Part shown: positions 39,970 to 49,143 of the stretch, piece by piece
Position numbering within the stretch: position 1 is the stretch's first letter
How the letters are laid out: every line of letters starts with the position of its first letter
Origin: CAYLNH01 sp964384625
GTDB taxonomy: Bacteria > Verrucomicrobiota > Lentisphaeria > JABSQK01
Length of the DNA: 53,496 bases
Assembly: GCA_964384625.1 (NCBI GenBank)
Contig: CAYLNH010000013.1
Location: 1-53,496 of the forward strand
Reading direction: 5' to 3'
Notes under the pieces: generated by a model
The model's input: the letters and a program-made list of their open reading frames with translations, nothing else
The model's database searches: none
What the model was told of the DNA's origin: nothing
Translations under genes and position numbers: made by a program

Positions 39970-42900
39970 TCAGCGCGTTGCGGGCAGGGCAAGCCGGAAG
40001 CCGACACCGGTGCGGTCGTCGTCCGGATAGATCTCCTGGCGGATGGCGTCGTCGGCATCATCGGCAGCCGTACGGAAATCGCGGCCCATGACGACTTCGC
40101 GTTTCAGTGCGGCGCCGGCGAGATCGGACACGAGCTCCGCCACATTACCGCGCATGCACAGCGCTCCGAGAAAATTCGGCGTGAGTTTCTTTTTGGCGAT
40201 CTCATCGCGATTGAGGGGGCGTTTGAGGGCGCGCCCCTTGTAGACGGTGGAATCAATTTGTTTCTTGTCTTTGCCGGTATAGAAGCAGGCCACGGCCCAT
40301 TCACTCTCGCGCGGCAGAGCGAACGACATGGCCTCCGCGTCACGGGACCAGTCTTCCAGGGCGGATTTGGCGGCGTCCGCCGCGGCACACTTGTAGGCCG
40401 GTTTGGCGTCGGCCTGCCGGCTCAGCCAGTTGCAGAAGCGGACGGCATCGATGTATCGCGCTCCGCGCACGGGAAGACTGTCGTCCGTGAAGATGGCCTT
40501 GCCGAGCACCTGTTTCGAGAAGCCGCGGTAGTCGCCGATTGAGACCTCGTGGACGGCGATGTAGAACGGCTGGGTGACAGTGTATTTGCCGTGCCGGGCC
40601 GGCGGCACCAAGACAAACGGCAGGGTGACCGCGGCGCTGTTGCCGCCGGGTTTGACGACAACGTTGATGCGTCGCGGATACCGGCGGAACCAGATTCGAT
40701 CCGCCTCCTTGATGGTTTTCAGTTCGGCGGGCGTGGCATAGGCGTAGGCCGCAACCTTGACGTTGGGATTGGCGAGGGCGCCGATCACGCGGGTCGTGTC
40801 GGCATCGGAAATATTCTCGGGCAGCAGGGCCAGCAGATTGGCGTTCGGCTGTTGTTTGAGGATCCCCTTGTCGACGGCGCGATCGAACGCGGCGATGGCG
40901 CCGAGGAGGGGCTGTCGGGCCGGTTTCCCGGCCGCCAATGCTTTGGCGGCCCGTGCCAGGAGTTCCCGGCCCCGTCGCTGGTACTGCACCCAGGGATCCT
41001 CCACGGGGATCGCCTGGATCGTCCGCCGGAACTTGTCGAGGACACCGAGTTCGGTCGCGATAAAGGCCTTGGACCCGGTCTTGTCCGTGGCGCCGCGAAT
41101 GCGTTCGCGCAGCAGATCGACCTGTTGCAGGGCCTCCTTCTGGACGGCCTTCGAGTCGAACTGCGGCGGCAGGTCAACGGTGACTGCCTTGCGGCGCTCG
41201 GCCTGCAGTGTTGCCGCCAGCTTCTGCTGCGTCTGCAGCACGGAAATCCGTTTCTGCAATTCGCGGCACAGCCGTTCGGCGGCGGAATCGGGTTTGATGT
41301 TGTTGATCTGCTGCAGCTCGTTCTTCAGTTCGCCGGCGGCATCCGGCTGCAGCGTGCCTTTGGCGACCCAGTCGGCTTCCAGTCCCTGCAGTTTCTGTTC
41401 CGCGGCGTCGACGCGGGCGGCCGCCCGGGCGTGGCGATCGTAGGCAGCTTTACGGGTCTTGAACCGGCGTTCGAGCCCGGCCTTCTTCTGCTCCCACCGC
41501 TGCATGGTGGCCGCGGCAAAATCGCTGACGACGTCGAAGCCGTTCAGGAACTCCTCGAACTCCTTGATCTTGCGGCTGACCGTCTGTGCCGTCTTCGTGT
41601 TGAAGTTCGGCGTCTCGATCAGCTTCTCGGTGGCCGCGGACAACGTCTTCACATGCTGGTTGCCGACCCGGGTCATCGTGCTCTGCATCTTATTCCGTAT
41701 CTCAGTCACCGCCGGCTCGAATTGGCGCTCACGCGGTTTCGACGCTTTCAGGAGCGGCTCCAGTTCCGCCTGTTGGTCGCGATACGACTTCCAGGCGGCG
41801 GCCGCCTGCTTCCAGTCGTCCCGGTTCCGGCCGGCGGTGATGGACGTCTGGTGCATGGCCAGCACAAGCTCTTTGCACTTCTTCTGCTCCGGGGACTTGT
41901 CGTCCTTGTCCCAGTCCTCGACGCGAAATCGCGGTTCGCCGTTGTCGCTGCCGTTCGGATCGTCCGGATCTTTCGGATCGTCCGGTTGGTCCGGATCGAC
42001 CGGATCTTCTGGATCGTTCGGTTGATCCGGATCCTTCGGGTCGTCCGGGTCCACGGGAGTATTGCCGTTGCCCGGCTCCTGTTGACCGTTGTCGACAACG
42101 ACCTGCCGGCCGTTGTCGGGGTTGGGATCTGGCTGTCCGGCCTGCCGCTGACGGGCCTGGTTGACCACCAGACCGGCGACGGCGGCCAGCCCGATCAGAA
42201 CGAGCGCCGCCCACAGGAGGCCCCTGGATTTTGTCGGCGGCGCCTCGTCGGCAGCCGGCAGATCGGCCATCGCCACTTCCGTCGGAGCGCTGTGTTTGGC
42301 GGCTTTGGCCGCAATGACCGTGCCGCCGCCTTCCCGTGCGGCGGCGGCGGCTTGTGCTTTGGCTTTGTCGGCGGCGCTGACGACCGTCATGCCGGCGGTC
42401 GAATCGAAGTCGCGGGCGACCACGCCCCCGCTCGGTCCCAGCGCCTGGGCCGCGGTGTAGTGGGCCCGCACATCCCGCATCTCCGCGATCAACGAGTCCC
42501 AGTCGGGCGGACGATTCTCCGGATCTTTTTCCATCATCCGGCAGATCAGCGTGCTGCAGGGCTGGGAGAGCTCCGCCGCGTACAACGTCGGGGGCGGCAC
42601 GTCGGTGCTCATATGTTTGGCGATGACGGACATGGCATTCGAGCCGGTGAACGGCTGTCGCCCGGTGACCATGTGATAGAGCGTGGCGCCGAGGGAGTAG
42701 ATATCGGCGCGGCAGTCCAGGTCGTGGCTGTCGGTGGCCTGTTCGGGGCTCATATAATAGGGGGTCCCGATCAGGCTGCCCTGCATGGTCAGCCCGCTGT
42801 CTTCAGTGATCGTGCGGGCAATGCCCATGTCCATCAGTTTAACCACGCCGTCTTCGTCGATCATGATGTTGGCGGGCTTGATGTCGCGATGGAGCATATG

Positions 42901-43401
42901 GTGTTTGTTCCAGGCGTAATTCAGCGCCTGCGCCACGCGGTAGCAGATCTCAATGGCCTCCCGTTCGGGGATCGCTCCTTCCTTCAGGCGGTCTTCCAGG
43001 TTTTGGCCTTCGACAAACGACATGGCCAGGTAGTAATAGTCGCCGGCCTGGCCGGCGTCGAAGGCGGTGACGATGTTCGGGTGCTCCAGTTTGGCCGACA
43101 TCTTGACTTCGTGGATGAAGCGTTCGACCATCTGCTTGTTGTTCGTCACCCCCGGGTGGAGGACTTTCAGGGCGACTTTGCGATCCATCGCGGTCTGCGT
43201 CGCCCGAAACACTTCGCCCATGCCCCCGGCGCCAAGGCGCTTTTCGATGCGGAAGCCGCCGACGTCCGTGCCTTCTTCAATGCCCTGTGCCGGGACCAGC
43301 ACCACCTCCTTGCAGGAAGGGCACTGCATGCGGTCGCCAACCGTTTCGCTGTTGGCTTTGATCGGTTCCTTACAGTGCGGGCAGACAAACCGTATTTTCA
43401 T
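39970..43401 (-). CDS. Zinc-ribbon Ser/Thr protein kinase with C-terminal FGE/SUMF1-like domain
   Basis: A 1143-residue membrane protein. Residues 7-30 are a CPHC/CPSC zinc ribbon (MJ0042-like). About 48-310 are a kinase: GAGGMGEV, Lys79, Glu98, HRDIKPAN with Asp173, and DMG (191-193) in place of DFG, then GTPYYMSPEQ. Residues 394-414 are a transmembrane helix (GLLWAALVLIGLAAVAGLVV). Next come an Asp-Pro repeat linker (449-483; DNA 41953-42057) and a long coiled-coil-rich part (about 490-900). The C-terminus (about 960-1143) is FGE-sulfatase-like: PFYIAVHEVSIGDYRGF, FCNWLSRQ, ALPRESEWAVACFYTG, RGNVAELVSD and GVGFRLAL. Chlamydial Pkn1 has a comparable kinase-FGE layout. No Shine-Dalgarno is evident before the ATG. 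Confidence 0.88.
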   Translation of the reverse strand: MKIRFVCPHCKEPIKANSETVGDRMQCPSCKEVVLVPAQGIEEGTDVGGFRIEKRLGAGGMGEVFRATQTAMDRKVALKVLHPGVTNNKQMVERFIHEVKMSAKLEHPNIVTAFDAGQAGDYYYLAMSFVEGQNLEDRLKEGAIPEREAIEICYRVAQALNYAWNKHHMLHRDIKPANIMIDEDGVVKLMDMGIARTITEDSGLTMQGSLIGTPYYMSPEQATDSHDLDCRADIYSLGATLYHMVTGRQPFTGSNAMSVIAKHMSTDVPPPTLYAAELSQPCSTLICRMMEKDPENRPPDWDSLIAEMRDVRAHYTAAQALGPSGGVVARDFDSTAGMTVVSAADKAKAQAAAAAREGGGTVIAAKAAKHSAPTEVAMADLPAADEAPPTKSRGLLWAALVLIGLAAVAGLVVNQARQRQAGQPDPNPDNGRQVVVDNGQQEPGNGNTPVDPDDPKDPDQPNDPEDPVDPDQPDDPKDPDDPNGSDNGEPRFRVEDWDKDDKSPEQKKCKELVLAMHQTSITAGRNRDDWKQAAAAWKSYRDQQAELEPLLKASKPRERQFEPAVTEIRNKMQSTMTRVGNQHVKTLSAATEKLIETPNFNTKTAQTVSRKIKEFEEFLNGFDVVSDFAAATMQRWEQKKAGLERRFKTRKAAYDRHARAAARVDAAEQKLQGLEADWVAKGTLQPDAAGELKNELQQINNIKPDSAAERLCRELQKRISVLQTQQKLAATLQAERRKAVTVDLPPQFDSKAVQKEALQQVDLLRERIRGATDKTGSKAFIATELGVLDKFRRTIQAIPVEDPWVQYQRRGRELLARAAKALAAGKPARQPLLGAIAAFDRAVDKGILKQQPNANLLALLPENISDADTTRVIGALANPNVKVAAYAYATPAELKTIKEADRIWFRRYPRRINVVVKPGGNSAAVTLPFVLVPPARHGKYTVTQPFYIAVHEVSIGDYRGFSKQVLGKAIFTDDSLPVRGARYIDAVRFCNWLSRQADAKPAYKCAAADAAKSALEDWSRDAEAMSFALPRESEWAVACFYTGKDKKQIDSTVYKGRALKRPLNRDEIAKKKLTPNFLGALCMRGNVAELVSDLAGAALKREVVMGRDFRTAADDADDAIRQEIYPDDDRTGVGFRLALPATR

Positions 43402-43672
43402 AGGAAATGTGGCATCCCACTTCGTTCGCTGAATATGCCTCCGCGACGGATCTCCGGCAACCGTCCCAACTGCCGAAACCGCCATTCTGCGGCTGTGATG
43501 TTTTCCTGCTTTCCGGGACCAGGGGCGAATCCGTCTACAATTCATTTAAAATACACAATCAGAGCCCCAATTGCAACTGCCGGGCGGCGCCGGTTGAACA
43601 GATCGACTGGGCGGCGTCGTTGCGAGGAGTTAGTTTGTCTTGCTGAACACCACGATACGGAGGAAGTCGAAG

Positions 43673-44833
43673 ATGATGACCTTGCTGGACTACGGCGCCC
43701 ACGGAAACGGCGAACATGACGATACGCCGGCTTTCGAGAAGTACATTGAAAGCCTGTACGGCGGCCTCGGTACGGTGGTCGTGCCGGACGGCGTCTACGC
43801 GATCAGCAAGAAGATCCGCCTGCCGCAGGGGATCAGCCTCCAGCTCGGCCCCGGCGCCGTGATCAAAGCACTGCCGGATTACTGGGACGACGTCCTCGTC
43901 GAAACGGAATCGTTCGACCACGAAGACGCCCGCTGGGAACCGCAGTCGATCAGCGGCGGCGTCCTCGACGGCAGCGGGTTGCCGTTGACCGGCGTCCGGA
44001 CGGTGCTCGACCGCGAAACCGACATCCGCCACACCACCATCCGGAACTGCTGTTTCAAAGGCATCCACATCGGGGTTGAAGGATGCTGCGAGACCAACCT
44101 TGCCAATGTCCGCGTCCAATGCGAGCGCGGCGTCTACGCCCGGGCGGGATCAATCGGCATTCATTATGAGAAGACCACGGACAACCTGGTCTGCGGCGGG
44201 ATTGTCATCGGCTACGAAACCGGCCTGCGCAGCGACAGTTCCAGCAACGATTTCCAGCAGGTGCATGTCTGGAACTATCAGGAGAACTGTCGGTTGGCCA
44301 CGTGCTTCCACTGCAACGGCTGGAACGACAGCTACTGTCAGTGTTACGCCGATTCCCCGATGAACGGCGACGACCCGGGTTACGGCTTTTTCGTCGAGAA
44401 ACCGTTCCAGCGCTTCAGCAATTGCCGGATCTACAACAACCAGTGGGTGACCCCGGACCGGGTGATCGGCTTCTGGATTGAGGCCGGCGGCACCCACGGC
44501 TCGTATATCGGCAACCATTTCACGGCGCGGGACGGCCACGAGATGAAGGCTGCCTTCGCGGGGAACATCCTGGGCGGCACGTTTCTCGGCAATACCTACG
44601 CCCGGACCGTGCTCGACGGCAAGCTGAACCGGATCCAGAGCCATGTGCCCGGCGACGCCATCAACCAGCCGCTGGTCGTTACCGGCGACCGCGTCGCGCT
44701 CGAGCAGCCGCTGGCCGCCGTTCCGGACGATGCCGCCGGCGAGATCGGCCAGCTCGCCTGGGTGGAATCGGACGCCGGCAGTTATCTGGTCGTCAAGACC
44801 GCCGGCGGCTGGAAGCGGGCCCGGCTCGAATAG
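43673..44833 (+). CDS. Right-handed beta-helix (pectin-lyase-fold) protein
   Basis: A 386-residue protein. The start MMTLLDYGAHGNGEHDDTPAFEKYIE is the usual opening of the pectate_lyase_3 / phage-tailspike-like beta-helix (LLDYGA.GDG..DDTxA). Subsequent rungs (SISGGVLDGSG, TTIRNCCFKGIHIGV, CGGIVIGYETGL) fit the helix. No signal peptide. It could bind or cut a polysaccharide; catalytic residues are not certain. GGAGG lies nine bases before the ATG. It is divergent from the kinase and is followed by an isomerase gene with a 160 bp gap. Confidence 0.75.
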   Translation: MMTLLDYGAHGNGEHDDTPAFEKYIESLYGGLGTVVVPDGVYAISKKIRLPQGISLQLGPGAVIKALPDYWDDVLVETESFDHEDARWEPQSISGGVLDGSGLPLTGVRTVLDRETDIRHTTIRNCCFKGIHIGVEGCCETNLANVRVQCERGVYARAGSIGIHYEKTTDNLVCGGIVIGYETGLRSDSSSNDFQQVHVWNYQENCRLATCFHCNGWNDSYCQCYADSPMNGDDPGYGFFVEKPFQRFSNCRIYNNQWVTPDRVIGFWIEAGGTHGSYIGNHFTARDGHEMKAAFAGNILGGTFLGNTYARTVLDGKLNRIQSHVPGDAINQPLVVTGDRVALEQPLAAVPDDAAGEIGQLAWVESDAGSYLVVKTAGGWKRARLE

Positions 44834-44891
44834 CCGCCGCACTTTCCCGACAAAAACCGGACGCCGGGATTTCGCATGTTGCTTTCGTGGC

Positions 44892-44897
44892 TATAGT
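44892..44897 (+). promoter_or_regulatory. Possible -10 box before the isomerase gene
   Basis: TATAGT at 44892-44897 matches the -10 box of ptsP. No good -35 is seen; TTCGCA (44871-44876) with a 15-bp spacer is the best candidate. It would give a leader of about 90 bases. Confidence 0.3.
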
Positions 44898-44995
44898 GCG
44901 GGTCTGGTCCGTTACCAACCATGATCGATCAATCTGCCGGCTGGTCAGGAGGTGTTTCACAACTGCGCCGCACCGGCAAACCAGGAGTGCTTGCG

Positions 44996-45748
44996 ATGCC
45001 CGCACCGATTGCTCTGCAGCTTTATTCCGTCCGTGAACAACTGGCCGAAGACTATACCGGCGTGATAACCAAGATCGCCGAAATGGGCTACGTCGGCGTG
45101 GAACCGGCCGGATTCCCGGGTTCTACGGTGGAAGAAGCCCGGCAGCTCTACGACGACCTCGGGCTGCAGGTCTGCAGCGCGCATATGGCCCTGCCCGTGG
45201 GCGACGGCAAACAGAAGGTCATTGACGAAGCCGGCATCCTCGATTGTCCCCGCGTTGTCTCCGGCTTCGGCCCGGACCAGTTCAAAACCCGGGACCTGGT
45301 CAAAGCCGCCTGCGGCAAATTCAATGAGGCCGCCGCCAACGTCGCCGCCGCCGGCCTGAGTTTCGGCATCCACAACCACTGGTGGGAATTCATCGACCTC
45401 GACGACGGCACCCCGGTCTACAAGGTCATGCTCGACGAACTCGATGACGGCGTGCTGTTCGAGCTGGATACCTATTGGGTCCAGACCGGCGGCAAGAATG
45501 CGGCCGACGTCGTCGCGGAACTCGGACCGCGCGCGCCGCTGCTGCATATCAAGGACGGCCCCTGCGACAAGGACCAGCCAATGACCGCCGTCGGCGACGG
45601 CGAGATGGATTTCCCGGCGGTGATCGTCGCCGCCGCCGCCGCCGAATGGCTGATCGTCGAAATCGATCGCTGCGACGGCGACATGATCGAAGCCGTCGCC
45701 CGGAGCTACGGATACCTGATTGAGAACGAACTTGCACAAGGCAAATAA
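44996..45748 (+). CDS. Sugar phosphate isomerase/epimerase (xylose isomerase-like TIM barrel)
   Basis: A 250-residue TIM-barrel protein of the AP endonuclease 2/xylose isomerase-like superfamily. APIALQLYSVREQL opens the family; KIAEMGYVGVEPAGF, FGIHNHWWEF (metal His/Glu), LFELDTYWVQTGG and APLLHIKDGP are metal-site and sugar-site strands. The upstream in-frame ATG at 44921 adds 25 poorly structured residues; ATG 44996 has AGGAG eight bases before it and starts at the family N-terminus. A cytoplasmic ketose isomerase or epimerase is likely. It pairs with the ThuA gene 13 bp downstream. Confidence 0.88.
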   Translation: MPAPIALQLYSVREQLAEDYTGVITKIAEMGYVGVEPAGFPGSTVEEARQLYDDLGLQVCSAHMALPVGDGKQKVIDEAGILDCPRVVSGFGPDQFKTRDLVKAACGKFNEAAANVAAAGLSFGIHNHWWEFIDLDDGTPVYKVMLDELDDGVLFELDTYWVQTGGKNAADVVAELGPRAPLLHIKDGPCDKDQPMTAVGDGEMDFPAVIVAAAAAEWLIVEIDRCDGDMIEAVARSYGYLIENELAQGK

Positions 45749-45761
45749 GAAAGGCAGAACC

Positions 45762-46406
45762 ATGAAGAAAGCAGTGATCACCTCCGGCGGCTGGAGCGGC
45801 CATGAACCCAAGAAGTGCGCCCACCTGTTCGCCGCGATGTTGAGCGAGGAAGGCTACGACGCCGAGATCCATGAGGACATGGACGTCTACGCCGATGCCG
45901 AGAAGATGGCCGGCCTGGACCTGATCGTGCCGATCTGGACCATGGGCGAAATCAGCGGCGACCAGTGGCAGGGATTGAAAGACGCCGTCCTCAGCGGCGT
46001 CGGCATCGCCGGCCAGCACGGCGGTATGGGCGACGCCTTCCGCCAGAATACGGACTATCAGTTCATGGTCGGCGGCCAGTGGGTTGCCCACCCGGGCGGC
46101 ATTGTCGAATACACCGTCAATATCACGTCCGACGACCCGATCGTCGCCGGTTTGGACGACTTCCAGATGAAGTCCGAACAGTACTACATGCACGTGGACC
46201 CGTGCAACGACGTGCTGGCGACGACGACCTTCGTCGACCCGCCGGGCGCCCCGCAGGTGGACGGTTGCGTCATGCCGGTGGTCTGGAAGCGGATGTGGGG
46301 CAAGGGCCGGGTGTTCTACTCGTCCCTCGGCCACGTGGCCGCCGACTTCGATGTGCCGGAAGCCAGGGAAATCATGCGCCGCGGCATGCTCTGGGCCAGC
46401 CGGTAG
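45762..46406 (+). CDS. ThuA-domain protein (class I glutamine amidotransferase-like fold)
   Basis: A 214-residue protein with KKAVITSGGWSGHEPKKCAHLF and LIVPIWTMGEISGDQWQGLKDAVLSGVGIAGQHGGMGDAFR, hallmarks of ThuA proteins involved in carbohydrate catabolism. The final GKGRVFYSSLGHVAADFDVPEAREIMRRGMLWA is also conserved. AAAGG precedes the ATG. It shares an operon with the isomerase, probably acting in keto-sugar metabolism; reaction unknown. An intrinsic terminator follows. Confidence 0.9.
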   Translation: MKKAVITSGGWSGHEPKKCAHLFAAMLSEEGYDAEIHEDMDVYADAEKMAGLDLIVPIWTMGEISGDQWQGLKDAVLSGVGIAGQHGGMGDAFRQNTDYQFMVGGQWVAHPGGIVEYTVNITSDDPIVAGLDDFQMKSEQYYMHVDPCNDVLATTTFVDPPGAPQVDGCVMPVVWKRMWGKGRVFYSSLGHVAADFDVPEAREIMRRGMLWASR

Positions 46407-46441
46407 CGCCGCGGCGGACGACTTGATTGTTCCAGAATTCG

Positions 46442-46475
46442 GGGCAGTCTCTGGAATCAGGGATTGCCCTTTTTT
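46442..46475 (+). terminator. Rho-independent terminator
   Basis: GGGCA (46442-46446) pairs with TGCCC (46465-46469); the inner TC/GA and CTG/CAG pairs and a GAAT loop lengthen the stem, and six T (46470-46475) follow. It ends the isomerase-ThuA transcript 35 bp after the stop. Confidence 0.88.
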
Positions 46476-46527
46476 CGTTGCTGGAATGCCCGCCGGCATT
46501 CCCCAACCGCACTGCCAGACTTGAGAG

Positions 46528-47382
46528 ATGACGATGAAGATCAACGGACAAAACGTGCCCGACGCCCGCTTCGAACAGGAATGGCAGCGGTTGCATCAGG
46601 CACGCCGCCAGGACCCGCAACTGCAGCAGATGCAGGAGGACGAACTGCGCCGGATGACGATGGAAAACGTCATCGGCCAGGTAATCCTTGAGCAGCAGGC
46701 GGCAAAGCGCTACAACAAGATTCCGAACAACGAAGTCAACCGGCAATACAAACAGTTGACCGCCCGCTACGGCAGCGAGAAGGAGTTCCTCAAAGCCAAT
46801 CGTCTGAAGAAGGACGATGTCGATCGAGTCAAAGACGACATTCGCCGCCGCCTGCAGGTGGAAAAACTGCTCGACAAAATCTTTGTCGACGTCAAAGAAC
46901 CCGACGAAAAGGAAGTCTTCGACGAGTATATGAAGAACCCGGCCGCCTTCGGCACGCCGGAGCAGGTGCATGCCTCGCATATCGTCAAGCATACCAACCA
47001 GGGCCAGGATCCGGTCGAAGCCAAAGCCGCGGCCGACGAGGTCAGAGCGGAATTGGCCGGCGGCGCCGATTTCAATGAGATGGCCGAGAAGCATTCAGAC
47101 TGTGCCTCCGGCGCGCAGGACCTCGGAACCTTCCCGCGCGGGCAGATGGTCCAGCGCTTTGAAGACGTGGTCTTCAATATGCAGCCCGGCGACGTCAGCG
47201 ATGTGTTCGAAACTGAGTTCGGCTTCCATATCGCCACCGTACACGAGAAGATCCCAGCGACCGTTACGCCGTTTGAAGACGTCAAAGATCAACTGGCCCA
47301 GTACATACTCCGACAACGCCGCAACGAAGCCGTCGACGCCTTCGTCGCCAAGTACCGGGAACAGGCGAAGATCGAAGACTGA
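46528..47382 (+). CDS. Parvulin-type peptidyl-prolyl cis-trans isomerase (PpiC/SurA-like)
   Basis: A 284-residue protein. The N-terminal helical SurA-like region (about 10-130; LRRMTMENVIGQVILEQQAA) is followed by a parvulin domain (about 140-240) with QVHASHIVKHT, DFNEMAEKHSDC, DLGTFPRGQMVQRFEDVVFNMQPGDVSDVFETEFGFHIATV, the standard fold. It accelerates folding around proline bonds. Unlike most relatives it has no signal peptide in this frame, so it may act in the cytoplasm. The ATG at 46528 has a weak GAGAG ahead; an ATG at 46534 is equivalent. It is a single-gene unit after the terminator. Confidence 0.9.
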   Translation: MTMKINGQNVPDARFEQEWQRLHQARRQDPQLQQMQEDELRRMTMENVIGQVILEQQAAKRYNKIPNNEVNRQYKQLTARYGSEKEFLKANRLKKDDVDRVKDDIRRRLQVEKLLDKIFVDVKEPDEKEVFDEYMKNPAAFGTPEQVHASHIVKHTNQGQDPVEAKAAADEVRAELAGGADFNEMAEKHSDCASGAQDLGTFPRGQMVQRFEDVVFNMQPGDVSDVFETEFGFHIATVHEKIPATVTPFEDVKDQLAQYILRQRRNEAVDAFVAKYREQAKIED

Positions 47383-47392
47383 GCCGAGAAAG

Positions 47393-47444
47393 AACCGGCG
47401 CCCGCCCGCAGAAGTGCAGACTGACGCCGGTTCGGGGACAGAAC
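47393..47444. repeat. Inverted repeat between convergent genes
   Basis: GAACCGGCG (47393-47401) is an exact inverse complement of CGCCGGTTC (47436-47444), with a 34-base loop, between the parvulin gene and the minus-strand gene ending at 47461. It has no T-run but could act as a two-way terminator structure. Confidence 0.5.
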
Positions 47445-47460
47445 GGTCTTTCGCGGGGTG

Positions 47461-48447
47461 CTATTGTTTCTTTGCCTTCGTGCCGGTCTCGCTCTCGGAT
47501 TTCTGATAGTTCGGGTTGTCCATCTTGCCCCAGACGTGGACTTCCTTGATGACCGGACAATAGGACCCTCCGACATAGACGCTCGGCGCCGGCTTGCGCT
47601 TCCCGGAACCGTCGTCGATCACGCGGCCGCGTTCGTCGATCTGCTGCGTCACCATGCGGCCCTTGTGATGATCCCAGTACTGCCGGCGACGCCCGGTCTT
47701 CTTCGCCGGCAGGTATTGCTTGGCGACACTGGAAGACGCGATGGCGATGGTGATCTCACGATCCGGAATCTTGCCGCTCCAAAGCTTGCGACGATGCAAC
47801 TGGCTCCAGATAACGACTTCGCCGTCTTTCCGGGAGACCTCGAACTCTTCGTTATCGATATCGGGGCGACCGACGGTGACCGTCTCGCCGCCGACCATGA
47901 TGGTCAGCACATTCAGCTTCGGGCCGCGCACCCAGAACTTGAAGTCGTCGACCAGTTCGTACTGGAAGTCCCAGCTCTCTCTGAGTTGGAGACCTTTCAT
48001 CCCGCCGCCGGATACGGTCTTCGCTTCAACGTCGTGTTTCTCCATGCCGAAGAACTCCTTCATCTCACGCGGATCGTCGTAGCGGCAGCGGCGATTCAGA
48101 CTGATAAACGGCAGGGTCGCGAAAAGGTCCTCCTTGGTTACCGGCTTCATCTTCTGCTTCCGCTGCGCCAGAAGCTTGCGGTGACGCTGGTATTTCAGCC
48201 GCTGCAGAGCGGTACCGATGTGCAGCTTCTTTATGTACTTGCGGGCAATCGTCATCCGGGCGCCGGTGACGTCGATAAAATAGATCTTCTCGCGATTCTG
48301 TTTCGCAATCTTCAGGACCCAGATGATTTCGCCGGACCTGGTTTCGATTGCGGCTTTGGTTTTGTGATAGGGCAGTTGATGGTTGGCACTGTACAGAATG
48401 GACGTCGTGCCCAGGGCGACGACGAAAAGAAGTAGAAAGCAACGCAT
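47461..48447 (-). CDS. Secreted protein of unknown function
   Basis: A 328-residue protein with a signal peptide (MRCFLLLFVVALGTTSILYS). After that it is basic (Lys/Arg-rich KYQRHRKLLAQRKQKMKP stretch near 85-103) and contains an SLA1/SHD1-like ARMTIARKYIKKLHI-type segment at about residues 63-77. No enzyme motif is recognised. The rest is a mixed beta protein with WDFQYELVDDFKFWVRG, near 160-175. AGGAG lies 12 bases before the ATG. It is followed by no linked gene. Function not assigned. Confidence 0.72.
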   Translation of the reverse strand: MRCFLLLFVVALGTTSILYSANHQLPYHKTKAAIETRSGEIIWVLKIAKQNREKIYFIDVTGARMTIARKYIKKLHIGTALQRLKYQRHRKLLAQRKQKMKPVTKEDLFATLPFISLNRRCRYDDPREMKEFFGMEKHDVEAKTVSGGGMKGLQLRESWDFQYELVDDFKFWVRGPKLNVLTIMVGGETVTVGRPDIDNEEFEVSRKDGEVVIWSQLHRRKLWSGKIPDREITIAIASSSVAKQYLPAKKTGRRRQYWDHHKGRMVTQQIDERGRVIDDGSGKRKPAPSVYVGGSYCPVIKEVHVWGKMDNPNYQKSESETGTKAKKQ

Positions 48448-49143
48448 AGGGATATGGATCTCCTGTGAACGTCTGCCGCGGCAGACATCATGGCGGGATG
48501 AAGCGGGGTTCCGGTTGCGGCGAAGTGATCTCCAGCGCCGGACACTGATGGATCACTCGCTAGCGGGAAGCGGTACGGCGCGGTGTGTCTCCCCGGATGC
48601 GCACACCTCGTCTGCGGTTGTTGGTGACTGTCATGATTCTCTCTCCGGTTGTTGTTGCTGCCGGACCCGGCCGGTGCTGTGGAAAACCCTTCACACAACG
48701 GCCGACCCCGTTCCGAAGTCCGGCGAGTTCAACTCTCCCGAGAGAGGATCGACCTGTCCCACATCTATCCTCTCTTCGAGTGTAGGACGCCGCCACCCCC
48801 CGGTTTCTTAGATCGTGTTTTATGAAAAACCCGTTGCAGACTTTGTCGAGCGAAGAACCGGGGCGCTGCCCCACATCGGCGGGATCCTGCAGTGCGGGAT
48901 GAATGCCGGGAGGAAGAGCTGCGGCGCCATGCGCCGGATTGCGTGCGAACGGAGCCACGAGCTGTGTTGTTGGCCGCGGCGCGGATAGGAATGGGTCTCT
49001 ATCCCAAACCCCGCAAGGAGGCGGTGGCCCCCTTGACCCCGCATTTTGGCGCTTCGCGCGGAAGGAAGAGCTGCGGCGCCACGCGCCAAATTGCGCGCCA
49101 ACGGACTCAAGCGCTACGTTGTGTTCTGCGCTTCGCGTATGTC
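48448..49143. other. Gene-free region with repeats
   Basis: About 700 bp without a supportable gene. A hairpin AGAGAGGAT (48741-48749)/ATCCTCTCT (48767-48775) is present. A direct repeat AGGAAGAGCTGCGGCGCC at 48911-48928 and 49063-49080 (with similar flanks) suggests duplicated noncoding sequence. Open frames here are short, overlap on several frames and have no family resemblance. Confidence 0.6.

Noticed and set aside
39970..40520. Kinase FGE-like domain as the maturase for the sulfatase at 20100
   Set aside because: It is fused to a kinase beyond a membrane helix and I do not see the redox Cys pair; it is more likely a binding domain.
40549..43719. Long plus-strand frame opposite the kinase gene
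   Set aside because: It mirrors the kinase coding strand; the kinase has unmistakable motifs.
48820..49110. Small minus-strand gene in the gene-free region
   Set aside because: Low-complexity, Arg/Pro/Ser-rich product, no ribosome binding site, and it overlaps duplicated noncoding sequence.
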